Below are positions 62,490 through 64,000 of a DNA stretch of 64,000 nucleotides, piece after piece (position 1 is the stretch's first letter; every line of letters starts with the position of its first letter). The notes beneath the pieces are model-generated. The model saw nothing but the letters and a program-made list of their open reading frames with translations, searched no databases and was not told the DNA's origin. Source of the DNA: CAVTLG01 sp963735495 (GTDB lineage: Bacteria; Chloroflexota; Ktedonobacteria; Ktedonobacterales; Ktedonobacteraceae). The stretch is taken from the NCBI GenBank assembly GCA_963735495.1, contig CAVTLG010000002.1:744001-808000 (forward strand). The letters run 5' to 3'. Made by a program: the position numbers and the translations under genes.

Positions 62490-64000
62490 TTATACAGCAC
62501 TGACAGTGATAGTATTTACCGCCACATCGTTAGCGGAGTTGCTATTAATTGGTGCACTCACTACCGCAATTGTAGTCAGCGTAGGAACTGCCTGTGCGGG
62601 CAAAACGCCACTGATGACGAGCCGGGGTAAAACTGCATCGGGAGGTATTGGATATTTCCCGTCATAAACGGCCCTGATGACAAGCGGACCAACGGGACTG
62701 CTGGTGAGCTTATAACGCCAACCATCACGCCGCCCGCGTATGACAAGATGGCTCAGGTTAACCGGAATAATAGCGGTAACGCAGACCGAACCGCGCTGCG
62801 TCACGCTACCAACCGGCGATTGGTTGGCAACTGTCAGCACGTAGCTGACGGTATCTCCTACCATAAAGCTGCTACCTCCCTGCGTCGTGTTAGTGATAGA
62901 GAGAGCCGGCGGCAGAGATTGTGTCAGTAGCACTGTAACAGTATGGCTGTACGTGCTGGCAACCGCTAGATCGGGCAAACCATCCACGTTAAAGTCATCT
63001 ACAGCGAGCGCGTAGAGTTCAGAGTCAACAGGGTAGAGAGGTCCTGGCGCAAAGGTGCCATCGCCCTTATTGAGGAGTAGTTCGACCGTGTTACTGCCCA
63101 CATTCGTCACGGCCAGATCAGTAAAACCGTCCATGTTGAAGTCCCCCATGCCAATGGCAGCAGGAGCTTTACCAACCATATAGTCGACACCTGGCGCAAA
63201 GGTGCCATCGCCCTTATTGAGGAGTATCTTGACCGTGCCGTTGGATTGAGCCGTCGCGCCAGCACTGGCAACAGCGATATCAGGATAGCCATTATCGGTG
63301 AAATCGCCTACCGCCAGGGCAGTCGGCTTTGCATTGACTGCATAGCTGACGCCAGGCGCAAACGTACCATCACCTCGATTCATGAGTACGGTAATGGTGG
63401 CATCCAGTGTATTTAGCGTCACGAGATCAGGATAGCCGTCGTGGTTGAGATCGCCGATCGCTACCCGATAGGGATTTTTACCTACAGTGTAGGTTGGTCC
63501 TTTGGTAAAGGTACCATCACCGTTGCCAAACAGGATAGTGGCGTGATTCCAACCATTTAACACCACGAGATCAAGATGTCCATTCCCGTTCAAGTCTCCT
63601 ACCGCCAGGGCAGAAGGTGTATAATTAACCTGATAGGCTTGAGGTGGGCCGAAGGTACCATCACCCTTATTGAGCAAGATGCTGACCGTCCTATCCTTGC
63701 AGCCGTTGGCGACGACAATATCGGGATGCCCATCGCCGTTAAAATCGCCGATCACGACCGATCCTGGCAGCGAACCAGCCTGGTAGTTGACGCCAGCAGC
63801 AAAAGTGCCATTGCCATTATTCATCAAAACCGTTACAGTAGTGCTGTCCCGATTGGCCGTGACAATGTCGGGATACCCATCACCATTGAGATCACCAGTA
63901 GCCACAGCATGCGGGCCAGCATCAGTGGGATAAGCCGTCCCTGGTCCAATCGGCGGCGTAGCACGCACAGTGCCAACAGTAAACAGCGCGAGGAAACAGA
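62490..64000 (-). CDS. Secreted FG-GAP/VCBS repeat protein, C-terminal part
   Basis: The frame runs off the window end. The outermost visible residues, CFLALFTVGTVRATPP, look like the end of a signal peptide, so only the very N terminus is missing. Seven FG-GAP-type repeats follow, each with a calcium loop such as GDLNGDGYPDIV and a blade motif (LNKGDGTFAPGV). The C-terminal about 140 residues start with a DUF11-like domain (SFMVGDTVSYVLTVANQSP). Probably a surface beta-propeller; binding partner unknown. Confidence 0.88.
   Translation of the reverse strand, partial: CFLALFTVGTVRATPPIGPGTAYPTDAGPHAVATGDLNGDGYPDIVTANRDSTTVTVLMNNGNGTFAAGVNYQAGSLPGSVVIGDFNGDGHPDIVVANGCKDRTVSILLNKGDGTFGPPQAYQVNYTPSALAVGDLNGNGHLDLVVLNGWNHATILFGNGDGTFTKGPTYTVGKNPYRVAIGDLNHDGYPDLVTLNTLDATITVLMNRGDGTFAPGVSYAVNAKPTALAVGDFTDNGYPDIAVASAGATAQSNGTVKILLNKGDGTFAPGVDYMVGKAPAAIGMGDFNMDGFTDLAVTNVGSNTVELLLNKGDGTFAPGPLYPVDSELYALAVDDFNVDGLPDLAVASTYSHTVTVLLTQSLPPALSITNTTQGGSSFMVGDTVSYVLTVANQSPVGSVTQRGSVCVTAIIPVNLSHLVIRGRRDGWRYKLTSSPVGPLVIRAVYDGKYPIPPDAVLPRLVISGVLPAQAVPTLTTIAVVSAPINSNSANDVAVNTITVSAV

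Overview
The window looks like chromosomal DNA of a Chloroflexota bacterium, probably of class Ktedonobacteria. This is inferred from gene style, not from a marker gene: a Ser/Thr kinase-like protein fused to a DnaJ C-domain-like segment and a membrane anchor, a Uma2-type nuclease, many NarL-type two-component proteins, ECF-like sigma factors, FG-GAP repeat surface proteins and moderate GC. No rRNA is present; one tRNA-Asn(GUU) is.

Layout. 1-9.5 kb: 3' end of purE; a 39-bp minisatellite holding the stop codons of two convergent genes; a kinase-like membrane protein lacking the catalytic Asp; Uma2; a methyltransferase; a sigma-like/HTH pair; and ruvB-queA-hydroxyacid dehydrogenase. 9.7-17.5 kb: an ECF sigma factor, a DnaA-box cluster, GrpB-family protein, an MFS exporter, a secreted lysozyme-like protein, prolyl oligopeptidase and an alpha/beta hydrolase. 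18-20 kb: a multi-branched structured leader in front of two tandem thymidylate-kinase-like genes, one with an altered P-loop, then tRNA-Asn. 20.3-27.6 kb: PAS histidine kinase, an unknown helical protein, and a chemosensory set (CheY, CheW, and an HPt/CheA-like/CheW/REC protein split by a frameshift and with an eroded kinase core), then a NarL-type kinase. 27.8-33.3 kb: membrane proteins and a three-gene redox module (FAD protein with a Met/Gln-rich repeat tail, two-cluster ferredoxin, cytochrome-b-like membrane protein).

33.3-40.2 kb is the accessory part: a long gene-poor stretch with a candidate small RNA, a frameshifted GNAT gene, a SUI1/YciH factor, and a metallophosphoesterase gene cut by an ISL3-family insertion whose precise removal restores the frame. 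40.2-50 kb: cytochrome P450, then cydABDC (cytochrome bd oxidase plus its ABC exporter) on the minus strand behind an unusual leader with an 18-codon ORF and stacked stems, then a YbaK-type deacylase and a repeat-containing unknown. 50-64 kb: a NarL/FixJ two-component pair, GT39 and GT2 glycosyltransferases, a Fur-family regulator, an M16 peptidase, GNAT, a zinc-ribbon membrane protein and the C-terminal part of a secreted FG-GAP protein running off the window.

The most notable signal outside the genes is the density of long palindromes and multi-branched foldable elements between them (18.1, 28.6, 29.2, 41.9, 48.1-48.3, 56.0, 57.6 and 58.4 kb). Some are clearly repeat families with matched but sequence-divergent arms; others sit in leaders of genes and look regulatory. 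All foldings were paired by eye; no energies, alignments or database searches were run.
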